A stretch of 64,000 nucleotides of DNA from Kribbella monticola (GTDB taxonomy: Bacteria > Actinomycetota > Actinomycetes > Propionibacteriales > Kribbellaceae), in the NCBI RefSeq assembly GCF_003261635.1, contig NZ_QFXK01000033.1, forward strand, positions 124,001-188,000, read 5' to 3'. Positions 42,945 to 52,346 of this stretch are shown piece by piece. The notes under the pieces are model-generated. The model was given only the letters and a program-made list of their open reading frames with translations. It was not told where the DNA came from and did no database searches. Position numbers and translations under genes: made by a program. Positions within the stretch are counted from its first letter, which is position 1. Each line of letters begins with the position of its first letter.

Positions 42945-43628
42945 TCAGCCGTAGGTGTCACGGGGGCCGCGGCCGCCACGCACCGTGCGCGGACCCTTAC
43001 GCCAGCTGGGTGTGTTGGGGCCTTCGACCTTGACCCTGGTGACCGTGCCGTCGCCGAGTTCGGCGTTCAGCCGGCGGACCAGGTCGGGGGCGAGCAGCCG
43101 GACCTGGGTCGCCCAGGCGGTCGAGTCGGTACGGACGGTAACCTCGGTGTCGGTGTAGCTCTCCGGCTTGCAGTGCGAGGCCATCTCGGGGCCGACGATC
43201 GACGGCCAGCGGGCCATCACCCCGTGGACGGCGACGTCGACCTCCCAGCCCTGGTCGCGCATCAGCCGGCCGAGCGTGTTCGTCAGCAGCTGCGGATCGC
43301 GGTCGTCCGGGCGTGAACCACTGACCTGCGAGCCGTAGCCGGGCCGACGCCGGCGTACCTTCTTCACCGGCTTGACCGGGCTCATCCCTTTGAGCCGGCC
43401 GGCCAGTGCCTTCGCCAGGTCGAGGCCCTGCTTGTCGTGCTCCGGTTTTGCCGTCTCGGCGTCCTGTCCGACCTCGCTCTCGAAGCCGCTCTCAGAGGAA
43501 TTCCGGGGTTCTGAGCCACTTCTGGCGGGTTCGGTACGGGCTTGGGGCTCGGGTCGCTCGGGCAGCGGCTGCATCCCGAACCCGCCACGCGGGTCCGCAT
43601 CAGGACGGAGGTCGCCGCCGTCAGGCAC
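42945..43628 (-). CDS. dciA: DciA-type replicative helicase loader (DUF721)
   Basis: 227 residues. Disordered, charged N-terminus (~1-110), then the DUF721 core: LGRLMRDQGWEVDVAVHGVMARWPSIVGPEMASHCKPESY and LTVRTDSTAWATQVRLLAPDLVRRLNAELGDGTVTRVKV (shown in part). DciA loads or assists DnaB helicase in bacteria without DnaC. GTG 43628 overlaps the recF stop by eight bases, so it is coupled to recF, the usual actinobacterial order. Confidence 0.93.
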   Translation of the reverse strand: MPDGGDLRPDADPRGGFGMQPLPERPEPQARTEPARSGSEPRNSSESGFESEVGQDAETAKPEHDKQGLDLAKALAGRLKGMSPVKPVKKVRRRRPGYGSQVSGSRPDDRDPQLLTNTLGRLMRDQGWEVDVAVHGVMARWPSIVGPEMASHCKPESYTDTEVTVRTDSTAWATQVRLLAPDLVRRLNAELGDGTVTRVKVEGPNTPSWRKGPRTVRGGRGPRDTYG

Positions 43629-44760
43629 GGAGTACGGTCCCGTCGCCCACGTCGAAGCGGGCGCCACTCAGCTCGAGCGGCACATCGGCCCCGACGGCAG
43701 CGGTCACCAGCACCTGCTCGGCGGGCGCGACCAGTTCGGCGAGGCGATCGCGGCGCGAGGTGTCGAGCTCGGCGAACACGTCGTCCAGGATCAGCACCGG
43801 CTCACCCCCGTCCGCCTTGAGCAGTTCGTACGACGCCAGTCGCAGCGCGAGCGCGAACGACCAGGACTCACCGTGACTCGCGTACCCCTTCGCAGGCAAG
43901 TCGCCGAGCCCGAACAGGACATCGTCGCGGTGCGGCCCAACCAGCGAAACGCCACGATCGAGCTCGTCCTGGCGACGCTGGTGCACCTCCTCGAGCAGTA
44001 CTGCGGCCAGCTGCTCGCGACTCGTCACTCCGGGCTCGAGCGGGACCGACGACTTGTACTCCAGCCGGGCGTCTCCCTTGCCTCGGGCAACGGCATCGTA
44101 GGCGCTGGACACCAATGGACGAAGGGATTCCAGCAACTCCAGCCTGGTCGCGAGCAACTCCGAGCCGGCGCGGGCGAGGTTCGAGTCCCACACTTCGAGG
44201 GTCCGCAACTGTGCCTCGGCGGCACTCGACCGGTTCTGCCTGCGGGCCTGCTGGGCACTGCGCAGCAGCGAGTTGCGTTGCTTGAGAACGCGGTCGTAAT
44301 CCTGCCGGACGCCGGCCATCCGGGGTGTCCGAAGCGTGAGCAACTCGTCCAGGAAGCGGCGGCGCTCGGACGGGTCACCCTTCACCAGGGCGAGATCCTC
44401 GGGCGCGAACAGCACGGTCCGGAGCAATCCGAGCACCTCGCGCGGCCGTGGTACCGGCGAGCGGTTCACCCGGGCCCGATTTGCCCTCCCAGGATTGATT
44501 TCCAGCTCGACGACCAGGTCGCGGTCGTGATCGCTGTGGATCTCGGTCCGCACGATCGCCCGGGCGGCACCGGCTCGCACGAGTGGCGCGTCGTTCGCCA
44601 CCCGGTGCGAACCGAGCGTCGCGGTGTAGTGGATCGCCTCGACCAGGTTGGTCTTCCCCTGACCGTTCGGCCCGACGAAAGCCGTCACGCCCGGGGTGAG
44701 CTGAACCTCCACCTGCGGATAGGACCGGAAGTCGAGCAGGCCAAGAGCGGTGACAAACAC
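43621..44760 (-). CDS. recF: DNA replication/repair protein RecF
   Basis: 379 residues, GTG 44760 with GAGGA seven bases upstream. Walker A FVGPNGQGKTNLVEAI (~28-42); signature ALVKGDPSERRRFLDELL; Walker B PVLILDDVFAELDTSRRDRL near the C-terminus. Loads RecA at gaps with RecOR. Coupled downstream to dciA; a 6PGD gene lies between it and dnaN, 31 bases upstream. Confidence 0.97.
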   Translation of the reverse strand: MFVTALGLLDFRSYPQVEVQLTPGVTAFVGPNGQGKTNLVEAIHYTATLGSHRVANDAPLVRAGAARAIVRTEIHSDHDRDLVVELEINPGRANRARVNRSPVPRPREVLGLLRTVLFAPEDLALVKGDPSERRRFLDELLTLRTPRMAGVRQDYDRVLKQRNSLLRSAQQARRQNRSSAAEAQLRTLEVWDSNLARAGSELLATRLELLESLRPLVSSAYDAVARGKGDARLEYKSSVPLEPGVTSREQLAAVLLEEVHQRRQDELDRGVSLVGPHRDDVLFGLGDLPAKGYASHGESWSFALALRLASYELLKADGGEPVLILDDVFAELDTSRRDRLAELVAPAEQVLVTAAVGADVPLELSGARFDVGDGTVLRA

Positions 44761-44791
44761 CGGAATTCCTCTGTAGGACGGATTCTGAGGC

Positions 44792-45709
44792 TCAGTGCTT
44801 GATCGGCGGAGTCGCGTACGACGGGTCCTCGGCACCCTTGACCGCGTGGCCACCGAACTGGTTGCGCATCGCCGCGATCGCCTTCATCGCGGGGGAGTCG
44901 TCCTGCCGCGACGCGAACCGGGCGAACAACGACGCGGCGATGGCCGGCACCGGTACGGCGTGGTCGATCGCGGCCTCCACGGTCCAGCGACCCTCACCCG
45001 AGTCGTCGGCGTACCCGCGGATCTTGTCCAGGTGGGTGTCTTCCTTCAGCGCGTTAACCATCAGGTCGAGCAGCCAGGACCGGATCACGGTGCCTTCGCG
45101 CCAGGAATCGAATGTCTCGGGCACGTTCTGCACGATCTCGGCGGCTTCGAGCAGCTCGAAACCTTCGGCGTACGCCTGCATGATCGCGTACTCGATGCCG
45201 TTGTGGACCATCTTCGCGAAGTGGCCGGCGCCGACCTTACCGGCGTGCACGAAACCGAACTCGCCCTCGGGCTTGAGCGCGGTGAAGATCGGCATCAGGG
45301 TGGCGATGATGTCGTCGTCGCCACCGCACATCAGCGCGTAGCCGTTCTCCAGACCCCAGACGCCGCCGGACACACCGCAGTCGACGAACTTGATGCCCTT
45401 GTGCGACAGCAGTTCGGACCGGCGGATGTCATCGGTCCAGCGGCTGTTGCCGCCGTCGATCACGATGTCGCCCTCGGACAGCAGCTCCGCCAGCTCGGTC
45501 AGCACCGGGTCGATGGCCTGCACCGGCACCATCACCCAGACGATCTTCGGCTGGTCCGTCGCCGTCAGCTTGCCGACCATGTCGGCAAGGTCGGTGGCAT
45601 CGGAGATGTCCTGATTGTGGTCGAAACCGACAACGGTCAGGCCTGCGCCGCGAATCCGCTCGCGCATGTTGCCGCCCATCCGGCCGAGACCGACAAGGCC
45701 GAGCTCCAT
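44792..45709 (-). CDS. gnd: 6-phosphogluconate dehydrogenase, short (GndA/YqeC) type
   Basis: 305 residues, much shorter than the ~470-residue classical Gnd, matching the NAD-preferring short type. Rossmann LGLVGLGRMGGNMRERIRGAG; VIDGGNSRWTDDIRR; catalytic stretch KVGAGHFAKMVHNGIEYAIMQ with Lys and His; GEGRWTVEAAIDHAVPVPAI. Decarboxylates 6-phosphogluconate to ribulose 5-phosphate. Its place between dnaN and recF is conserved in actinobacteria. Confidence 0.96.
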   Translation of the reverse strand: MELGLVGLGRMGGNMRERIRGAGLTVVGFDHNQDISDATDLADMVGKLTATDQPKIVWVMVPVQAIDPVLTELAELLSEGDIVIDGGNSRWTDDIRRSELLSHKGIKFVDCGVSGGVWGLENGYALMCGGDDDIIATLMPIFTALKPEGEFGFVHAGKVGAGHFAKMVHNGIEYAIMQAYAEGFELLEAAEIVQNVPETFDSWREGTVIRSWLLDLMVNALKEDTHLDKIRGYADDSGEGRWTVEAAIDHAVPVPAIAASLFARFASRQDDSPAMKAIAAMRNQFGGHAVKGAEDPSYATPPIKH

Positions 45710-45744
45710 CGTGAATCCCCTTGTTCTGTTGGCGTCGCGGTGTG

Positions 45745-46890
45745 TCAGCTGTTCAGGCGGACCGGCATCAGCACGTACCGGAACTCACTGATCGGTTCGC
45801 CGTCGAAGTCCTTCACGCCGGTCAGTTCGGCCGGCTTCGTCGCCTGCGTGAAGGCCAGGTGCGCGACCGAGGTGCCGATCGCGTTCAGACCGTCCAGCAG
45901 GTACGTCGGGTTGAAACCCACGGTAACCGGCTCGCCAACTACGCGCGCCTCGATCGATTCCGACGCCTGCGCCTCGTCGCCGCTGCCGGCGTCGAGCGTG
46001 ACGGTGTCCTCGGAGAACGTCAGCCGGACCGGCGCGTTCCGCTCGGCGACCAGGGCGACCCGCTTGACCGCCTCGACCAGGGTCGCGGTGTCGATCCGGA
46101 CCCGGGTCGCGATCGCCGCGTCGGTCGGGATGATGCCGCGAACCTTCGGGAACTCGCCGTCGAGCAACCGGGTGGTCGCGCGGCGGTTGCCACCGGAGAC
46201 CTGGCCTTCGAAGCCGACGATGCCGTCACCGGTTCCAGGAGCGGCCAGGGAGACGATGATGTCGGTCCCGGTCATCGCTTTCGCGGTTTCGGACAGCACT
46301 CTGGCCGGGATAAGGGCTGCTGCAGAGGCATCTGGGGATTGCGGGCTCCATTCGAGCTCGCGGATCGCCAACCGGTAGCGGTCCGTCGCGAGCAGCGAGA
46401 TCGTGGAGCCCTCGATCTCGACCCGTACGCCGGTGAGCACGGGCAGGGTGTCTTCACGGCCGGCCGCAGTGACCACCTGGGCGACTGCCTGAGCGAAAAC
46501 GTCACTGCGAACGGTGCCGCTGGCGGCTGGAAGGTCCGGCAGAGCCGGATATTCCTCTGTGGGAAGCGTTTGGAGCGTGAACCGCGAAGTGCCGCAGGTG
46601 ACCTGGGCCTTCGCTCCGTCCACGGCGATGTCCACGGGCTGATTCGGCAGGCTCTTGGAGATGTCCGCGACCAGCCGGCCGGAGATCAGGCACTTGCCCG
46701 TGTCTGCGACCTGGGCCGGAACGGTCACCCGCACGGAGGTCTCGTAGTCGAATCCGGACAGGGTGATCTGCCCTTCCTCGGCCTCGACGAGGAGTCCGGC
46801 GAGGATCGGAATGCTGGGACGACTGGGCAAACTGCGCGCGGCCCAGGCCACCGACTCGGCCAGTACGTCGCGCTCGACGCGAAACTTCAC
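45745..46890 (-). CDS. dnaN: DNA polymerase III beta sliding clamp
   Basis: 381 residues from GTG 46890 with AGGAGG nine bases upstream. Three clamp domains: VKFRVERDVLAESVAWAARSLPSRPSIPILAGLLVEA, the middle REDTLPVLTGVRVEIEG and LLATDRYRLAIREL, and the end SEFRYVLMPVRLNS carrying the Met-Pro-Val-Arg-Leu hydrophobic-cleft signature. Encircles DNA as a dimer. Follows dnaA across 434 bases of non-coding, box-rich DNA when dnaA's end is taken at 47429 (whole gap 46891-47428). Confidence 0.98.
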   Translation of the reverse strand: MKFRVERDVLAESVAWAARSLPSRPSIPILAGLLVEAEEGQITLSGFDYETSVRVTVPAQVADTGKCLISGRLVADISKSLPNQPVDIAVDGAKAQVTCGTSRFTLQTLPTEEYPALPDLPAASGTVRSDVFAQAVAQVVTAAGREDTLPVLTGVRVEIEGSTISLLATDRYRLAIRELEWSPQSPDASAAALIPARVLSETAKAMTGTDIIVSLAAPGTGDGIVGFEGQVSGGNRRATTRLLDGEFPKVRGIIPTDAAIATRVRIDTATLVEAVKRVALVAERNAPVRLTFSEDTVTLDAGSGDEAQASESIEARVVGEPVTVGFNPTYLLDGLNAIGTSVAHLAFTQATKPAELTGVKDFDGEPISEFRYVLMPVRLNS

Positions 46891-47099
46891 CGCTGGGTGC
46901 CTCCTGATTCGGCTGTGTGCCAGGCAGATCCTGCCACGGACGGGTGTGATGTGCGCCAACAGGGCTTGACGTGGCGGTTCGGGCGGGTCGCGGGTCCCCG
47001 CCACCGGGGCCCGCGGGACCACTCTGACAGGTCGTTCCGACAGTGCTCCGGAAGGAGCCGAAAGTCGAGTTTTCCCCAGGTTCGGCCGCAGCACCCTTT

Positions 47100-47330
47100 T
47101 GTGGACTGGGACCCCCTTACAGATTCCATAGGGTTCTTCGCACCGGTGGATAGTGTGGAAAAGCCGCGAGTTCGCAGGTCAGAGGCCGATAGTGGCTGGG
47201 GACGAGGTGTGGACGAACTCGGGCGGTTCTCGGGACGGCTGGTGACGACGGATTTGTTCCACACAGCGAATCCACAGGCGAGACGAGAGTGTCCACCGAG
47301 ATACCCACAGTTATCCACAGGACTGTCCCC
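47100..47330. other. oriC: oriC, dnaA-dnaN part: cluster of DnaA boxes
   Basis: Within 230 bases lie one perfect box TTATCCACA (47311-47319) and about eight with one or two changes: TGTGGACTG 47100, GGTGGATAG 47145, TGTGGAAAA 47154, TGTGGACGA 47208, TGTTCCACA 47255, GAATCCACA 47268, GTGTCCACC 47289, ATACCCACA 47301. They occur in both orientations. This is the place of oriC in Streptomyces and Mycobacterium. The rest of 46891-47428 shows no gene. Confidence 0.8.
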
Positions 47331-47428
47331 AGCCTGTGTGGTTGCTGTGACCGCGTCGTAGCGCTCGGCGTACACGCTCCCGGCCCCGTCTTCATTCCCG
47401 GGCCGGGCCTCGACGTCGGCCTGGTAAG

Positions 47429-48994
47429 TCATTGCTGTTTGGCCTGGTGCTTGATTCGGTTGGTCAGTTCGGTCACCTGGTTGAACACACTGCGGCGCTC
47501 GGACATCAGCTGCCGGATCTTCCGCTCGGCGTGCATCACGGTGGTGTGGTCGCGGCCGCCGAACTGCTGACCGATCTTCGGCAGGGACAGATCGGTGAGT
47601 TCACGGCACAGGTACATCGCGATCTGGCGGGCCGTCACCAGCACCCGGCTGCGGCTGGATCCGCAGAGGTCGTCGATCGACAAACCGAAGTACGAGGCGG
47701 TCTGGCCCATGATCATGCTGGCCGTCACCTCGGGCTTGCTGCCTTCGGGGATCAGATCCTTGAGCACGATCTCGGCGAGCGACAGGTCGACCGGCTGGCG
47801 GTTCAGGCTGGCGAACGCCGTGACCCGGATCAGCGCACCCTCGAGTTCCCGGATGTTCGTCTGCACCTTGCTCGCGATGAACTCCAGTACCTCGGGCGGC
47901 GCGGTCAGCCGTTCCGTCGCGGCCTTCTTGCGGAGGATCGCGATCCGGGTCTCGAGGTCGGGCGGCTGGATGTCGGTGATCAGGCCCCACTCGAACCGGT
48001 TCCGCAGCCGGTCCTCCAGCGCCTCCAGGCGTTTCGGCGCCCGGTCGGAGCTGATCACGATCTGCTTGTTCGCGTTGTGCAGCGTGTTGAAGGTGTGGAA
48101 GAACTCTTCCTGGGTCTGGATCTTGCCTTCGAGGAACTGGATGTCGTCGATCAGCAGTACGTCGACATCGCGGTACCGGCGCTGGAACTGGGCGGCCTTG
48201 TCGTCGCGGATCGCGTTGATGAAGTCGTTGGTGAACTCTTCGCTGGAGACGTACCGGACCCGCGCGCCCGTGTAGAGGCTGCGGACGTAGTGCCCGATCG
48301 CGTGCAGCAGGTGGGTTTTACCCAGTCCGGAGTCGCCGTAGATCAACTGCGGGTTGTACGCCTTGCCCGGCGCCTCGGCGACGGCGACGGCCGCGGCGTG
48401 CGCGAACCGGTTCGAACTGCCGATGACGAAGGTCTCGAACGTGTACTTCGGGTTGAGCCGCGCCTCGCCCTGCGCCTCGGACGCCGACTGGATCGGCGAA
48501 CCGTTCGGCGGCGGCGCGACCGAGGTCGGCTGGCCGATCCGGTCCACCGGCGCGTGCTGAATCCCGTGCTGCTGGGCCGGCTGCATCGACTGGGTCGGCT
48601 GCATCGGCTGCATCGGCTGCATGGACTGGCCGGGCTGGAACACGGCCGGCTGCTGCAGCGACTGCCCCGGCGTCAACGCCCCCGACTGGATCGGCGCCGA
48701 CTGAACGACCGGCGCCTGGACGACGGGTTGCGCCGGAGCGGGCTCGCGGAGCTCGGGATCCAGCGACGGGTCGACCGTGACGGCGATCCGGATGTCGCGG
48801 CCGAAGCTCTCGGTGAGGATGCGCTCCAGGTCGGGACGCAGCCGGGTCTCCAGCTGACCACGGGTGAAATCGTCCGGTACGGCGACGATCGCGGTGCTCT
48901 CGTGCAGCGTGACCGGCCGGGAATTCGTCAGCCAGGCTCGCTGGTTCGGTGGCAGGCCGGCCAGTACGCGGGTCCAGGCCTCGGTCAGATCCAT
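47429..48994 (-). CDS. dnaA: Chromosomal replication initiator protein DnaA
   Basis: 521 residues from ATG 48994. Domain I ~1-80 (DLTEAWTRVLAGLPPNQRAWL); domain II ~80-180 is a Pro/Gln linker with a SMQPMQPMQPTQSMQPAQQ run; domain III has Walker A YGDSGLGKTHLL (~219-230), Walker B VLLIDDIQF (D283/D284) and sensor RLRNRFEWGL; domain IV ends with the DNA-binding signature GRDHTTVMHAERKIRQL. DnaA boxes flank both ends. Leftward orientation, with rpmH divergent. Confidence 0.98.
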   Translation of the reverse strand: MDLTEAWTRVLAGLPPNQRAWLTNSRPVTLHESTAIVAVPDDFTRGQLETRLRPDLERILTESFGRDIRIAVTVDPSLDPELREPAPAQPVVQAPVVQSAPIQSGALTPGQSLQQPAVFQPGQSMQPMQPMQPTQSMQPAQQHGIQHAPVDRIGQPTSVAPPPNGSPIQSASEAQGEARLNPKYTFETFVIGSSNRFAHAAAVAVAEAPGKAYNPQLIYGDSGLGKTHLLHAIGHYVRSLYTGARVRYVSSEEFTNDFINAIRDDKAAQFQRRYRDVDVLLIDDIQFLEGKIQTQEEFFHTFNTLHNANKQIVISSDRAPKRLEALEDRLRNRFEWGLITDIQPPDLETRIAILRKKAATERLTAPPEVLEFIASKVQTNIRELEGALIRVTAFASLNRQPVDLSLAEIVLKDLIPEGSKPEVTASMIMGQTASYFGLSIDDLCGSSRSRVLVTARQIAMYLCRELTDLSLPKIGQQFGGRDHTTVMHAERKIRQLMSERRSVFNQVTELTNRIKHQAKQQ

Positions 48995-49169
48995 CACTTC
49001 CGCCTTGCTTTCCGCATTGGCGGATTGGTCCTCGACCACGCGTTGCTCCCCGAATCCTTCGCTGCGGTGGCAGCGCCCGACCACTGCGCGACCTTTCGAC
49101 CCGACCCCCTGCCCGTGCGGCCCGGGGGCCACCTCGTGCAGTTGCTGTTCTCCTCGGCCGGTTTCCTCA

Positions 49170-49492
49170 TTGTCCACACCCTTGTCCACAGTTGTGAACG
49201 AAGCGCGGAGCTACTTGGTTACCGACCTCTGGCGAGGGGACCTCTGCTGTGAGGGGCCGACGCTAACAAGTCCGGCCATGGCCCTTCAAGCCGTCATCCA
49301 CAGGCTATGGATGGCAAATTGGGGGCAACCTCCGGCGTGTCGGGTAGACGCCGGAGGGTGATCATGGTTCGCCTGTCGCCGTGGGTAGCGGTTTCCGTCG
49401 CTGTGTGACGGACCGCCGCCAGGGAGTGGACGACGTGATTCTTCCACAGGCCTGTGGAAAACTATGGGGACGGCTGGTTTGACCTGTCCACA
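49170..49492. other. Second DnaA-box cluster between dnaA and rpmH
   Basis: Two perfect boxes TTGTCCACA (49170-49178 and 49182-49190), then TCATCCACA 49294, TCTTCCACA 49440, TGTGGAAAA 49453 and CTGTCCACA 49484. The 655-base gap (48995-49649) has no gene I can support; it should also hold the dnaA and rpmH promoters. The cluster could be a second part of oriC or autoregulatory sites for dnaA. Confidence 0.75.
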
Positions 49493-49649
49493 GGCGGCCA
49501 CGTACCGTGGATCGGTCGGTGTTGAACCGGCCGTTTCGTGCTGCGCTCCGTGGGAAGCCTTGGTTTCTCGAGCGGGTGAGCAGGACCTCGGACAGGTCTA
49601 CCAGTGGATCTGTCTTTCATCTTGATCTCGAGTAACCGGAGTCATTCCA

Positions 49650-49787
49650 GTGAGCAAGCGGACGTTCCAGCCGAACAACCGTCGCCGGCACAAGAAGCAC
49701 GGCTTCCGTCTTCGGATGCGTACCCGTGCGGGTCGCGCGATCCTCGCCTCCCGTCGCAGCAAGGGTCGTCAGCGCCTGGCGGCGTGA
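49650..49787 (+). CDS. rpmH: 50S ribosomal protein L34
   Basis: 45 residues: SKRTFQPNNRRRHKKHGFRL then RMRTRAGRAILASRRSKGR. Complete and typical. GTG 49650 with CCGGAG eight bases upstream. First gene of the rightward rnpA-yidD-yidC-khpB-rsmG-parA-parB series. Confidence 0.98.
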   Translation: MSKRTFQPNNRRRHKKHGFRLRMRTRAGRAILASRRSKGRQRLAA

Positions 49788-49826
49788 GCCGTCCGGCCGA
49801 CACCCGCTGGTGACGGTGACCACCCC

Positions 49827-50183
49827 GTGTTGCCTTCGTCGCACCGGCTCCGCCGGTCCGACGACTTCCGTCGCGCCGTCCGATCCGGTCGGCGCGCTGG
49901 TCGGCGCGCGGTGGTGGTCCATCTGTTCTGCCCCTCCGGTCCACGACCGGCCGATGCCGAGCCTGCTCGCGTCGGATTCGTGGTGAACAAGGCGGTGGGA
50001 AACGCGGTTCTGCGGAACCGGGTCCAGCGCCGCCTGCGCGCTGTGATGGCGGCCCGCTTGACCGATTTGCCGGCCGGCAGTCTGACCGTAGTACGGGCCC
50101 TCCCGGCGACGGCCACTTCGTCGTACGACGAACTCGTGGCTGATGTCGACGGCGCCCTGCAACGTGTGCTGGGCGCGCGATGA
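49827..50183 (+). CDS. rnpA: Ribonuclease P protein component
   Basis: 118 residues, GTG 49827. Signature RNRVQRRLRAVM and VGFVVNKAVGNAVLRNRV (RNR motif) intact; N-terminal LRRSDDFRRAVRSGRRAGRR typical. Helps RNase P RNA process tRNA 5' ends. The stop overlaps yidD's ATG (ATGA). Confidence 0.97.
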   Translation: MLPSSHRLRRSDDFRRAVRSGRRAGRRAVVVHLFCPSGPRPADAEPARVGFVVNKAVGNAVLRNRVQRRLRAVMAARLTDLPAGSLTVVRALPATATSSYDELVADVDGALQRVLGAR

Positions 50184-50488
50184 AGCACTCGCCCGTTGCG
50201 TACGGGTTGATCGGCTTTCTGAAGGTGTACCGGAAGGTCGTCAGCCCGATGTACGGGCAGGTGTGCCGGTTCTACCCCAGTTGTTCTGCTTACGCCCTGG
50301 AAGCGGTCGAGCGCCACGGTGCGGTGCGCGGTAGCTGGCTGGCGGCGAGGAGACTCGCCCGCTGCCACCCGTGGAACCCCGGCGGCTACGACCCCGTTCC
50401 ACCTAAAGATGTCGACCGCGGAGACCCGGTCTCCGCCAATCAGCCCGGACCGTCTGTGGACACCGGGCCAGCGCAGCGAGGTGCTTGA
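50180..50488 (+). CDS. yidD: Membrane protein insertion efficiency factor YidD
   Basis: 102 residues. Family core: FLKVYRKVVSPMYGQVCRFYPSCSAYALEAVERHG and RLARCHPWNPGGYDPVP, with the two conserved Cys (CRFYPSC). Amphipathic inner-membrane-associated protein aiding YidC. ATG 50180 within the rnpA end; stop directly abuts the yidC GTG (TGA|GTG). The tail has ~25 extra polar residues. Confidence 0.96.
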   Translation: MKHSPVAYGLIGFLKVYRKVVSPMYGQVCRFYPSCSAYALEAVERHGAVRGSWLAARRLARCHPWNPGGYDPVPPKDVDRGDPVSANQPGPSVDTGPAQRGA

Positions 50489-51721
50489 GTGACTCTTCTG
50501 GCCATCCCCGAACTCGCCTTGTGGGACGGGATCGTAAGCATTTTCAACGCCGTCATGACGCCGTTGTACTGGGCGGTGTCGGCGCTGCTGGTGGGATGGC
50601 ACTGGCTGCTGTCACAGGTCTTCGACCCGAACAGCGGCTGGGCCTGGGCGCTGTCGATCGCCGGCCTGACCATCGTCATCCGGACGCTGCTGATCCCGCT
50701 CTTCGTGCGGCAGATCCGGTCCAGCCGGAACATGCAGTTGCTGCAGCCCAAGATGAAGGAGCTGCAGAAGAAGTACGGCCACGACCGGGAGAAGCTCGGT
50801 CAGGAAATGATGAAGCTGTACAAGGAGACGGGCACCAACCCGTTCTCCTCGTGCCTCCCGCTGCTGCTGCAGTCGCCGATCTTCCTCGCGCTGTTCCGCG
50901 TGCTCGACTACGCGGCCAAGGGTCAGGCCCACAGCGGCATCATGCTGCCGCACGTCAACTCGCTGCAGCACGCGAAGATCTTCGGTGCGGAGATCTCGCA
51001 GACGTTCCTGAAGGCCAGCGGTCCGGGTGAGACGAACGTCAAGATCGTCGCCATCGTCCTGATCCTGCTGATGACCGCGACGATGTTCACCACGCAGCTT
51101 CAGCTGATGCGCAAGAACATGCCGAAGGAGGCCCTCGAGGGCCAGGCGGCGCAGATGCAGAAGATCATGCTCTACGTCTTCCCGGTGTTCTTCCTGATCG
51201 GTGGCTTCAACTTCCCGATCGGTGTGCTGATCTACTGGTTCGTCTCGAACCTGTGGACGATGGGCCAGCAGTTCTACGTGATCCGCCGCAACCCGGCGCC
51301 CGGCACCCCGGCGTTCGACGCCATGCAGGCCCGCAAGCGCGAGCACAACCTGAAGGCCGGCCGCCCCGCGGATGCCGGCGAGGCGTCGACCGACACGATC
51401 ACCGACACCCGTCCGGTCGTTCGCCAGCAACCGAAGCGTCAGTCCCGCAGCGACCGGCGTACCGGTGGTGCGGGCGCGTCCGCCGCGTCGACGGAGAGGC
51501 CGACGGACACCCCGGCGGCCGACCCGTCCAGCAACGGCCAGACCAAGCAGACGAACAACGGCCAGCAGCCGGCCAAGAAGGCCGCGGCGAAGCAGCCCGC
51601 GTCCGGTGCCAAGCGCCAGCCGGCCGCGAAGTCCCGCGCCGCACGGCAGGCCGCCCAGAAGAAGGCCGCGCAGAAGAAGCCCGGTGGTGGATCGCCGGCC
51701 GCCCGCAAGACCGACAGCTGA
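50489..51721 (+). CDS. yidC: Membrane protein insertase YidC/Oxa1
   Basis: 410 residues, GTG 50489. Five membrane segments in Oxa1 order: IVSIFNAVMTPLYWAVSALL; WALSIAGLTIVIRTLLIPLFVRQIRSSRNMQ with the conserved Arg in the groove; TNPFSSCLPLLLQSPIFLALFRVL; IVAIVLILLMTATMFTTQLQ; KIMLYVFPVFFLIGGFNFPIGVLIYWFVSNLW. The C-terminal ~130 residues are basic and low-complexity (KKAAAKQPASGAKRQ), as in many actinobacterial homologues, perhaps contacting the ribosome. No large N-terminal P1 domain, as expected for Gram-positives. Confidence 0.98.
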   Translation: MTLLAIPELALWDGIVSIFNAVMTPLYWAVSALLVGWHWLLSQVFDPNSGWAWALSIAGLTIVIRTLLIPLFVRQIRSSRNMQLLQPKMKELQKKYGHDREKLGQEMMKLYKETGTNPFSSCLPLLLQSPIFLALFRVLDYAAKGQAHSGIMLPHVNSLQHAKIFGAEISQTFLKASGPGETNVKIVAIVLILLMTATMFTTQLQLMRKNMPKEALEGQAAQMQKIMLYVFPVFFLIGGFNFPIGVLIYWFVSNLWTMGQQFYVIRRNPAPGTPAFDAMQARKREHNLKAGRPADAGEASTDTITDTRPVVRQQPKRQSRSDRRTGGAGASAASTERPTDTPAADPSSNGQTKQTNNGQQPAKKAAAKQPASGAKRQPAAKSRAARQAAQKKAAQKKPGGGSPAARKTDS

Positions 51722-51808
51722 TCGGTCGGGGCCGGAACCCCTGAGTTTCCTCTGCTTTGTACGACCTGGGTCCCCGTGGGGCGGATCTCGAACTGTGAAG
51801 GAGTGGCC

Positions 51809-52330
51809 GTGAGCGACGGCATGCAGGACAACGAGGCGACCGAGAAGTCTGCCCCGACGGCGAACGATCACCTGAAGGCACTCGAGGCCGAGAGCGACAT
51901 CGCGGCCGACTACCTGGAAGAACTGCTGGACATCGCCGATCTCGACGGCGATATCGACATGGACATCGACGGCGACCGTGCCGCGGTGTCGATCGTCGGC
52001 GCCGACCTGAGTAACCTGGTCGGCGAGAACGGCAAGGTGCTGGAGGCGCTGCAGGAGCTCACCCGGCTCGCGGTGTACCGGGAGACCGGCGAGCGGTCGC
52101 GGCTGATGCTCGACGTCTCGAACTACCGGGCGAACCGGAAGGCCGAGCTGGAAGAGGTCGGTCGCAAGGCGGTCGAGGAGGTCAAGGCCACCGGTACGTC
52201 GGTGCGACTGGACCCGATGACTCCGTTCGAGCGCAAGGTCGTGCACGACGTCGTCGCCGCGGCCGGTCTGACCAGCGAGTCCGAGGGCGAGGAGCCGCGC
52301 CGCCGGGTCGTCGTACAGCCCGCGCAATGA
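51809..52330 (+). CDS. khpB: KH-R3H RNA-binding protein (Jag/KhpB)
   Basis: 173 residues from GTG 51809 (GAAGGAG eight bases upstream). Acidic N-terminus, KH domain ~45-105 (SIVGADLSNLVGENGKVLEALQELTRL), R3H domain ~110-165 (SNYRANRKAELEEVGRKAVEEV; LDPMTPFERKVVHDVVAAAG). The Jag_N domain seen in firmicutes is absent. Lies between yidC and rsmG as usual; probably regulates mRNAs for envelope growth. Confidence 0.95.
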   Translation: MSDGMQDNEATEKSAPTANDHLKALEAESDIAADYLEELLDIADLDGDIDMDIDGDRAAVSIVGADLSNLVGENGKVLEALQELTRLAVYRETGERSRLMLDVSNYRANRKAELEEVGRKAVEEVKATGTSVRLDPMTPFERKVVHDVVAAAGLTSESEGEEPRRRVVVQPAQ

Positions 52331-52346
52331 TCGCTGCGTACTGCTC

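Noticed and set aside
47432..49252. 606-codon open frame opposite dnaA
   Set aside because: Mirror of dnaA with repetitive Arg/Leu/Gly content and no family motif.
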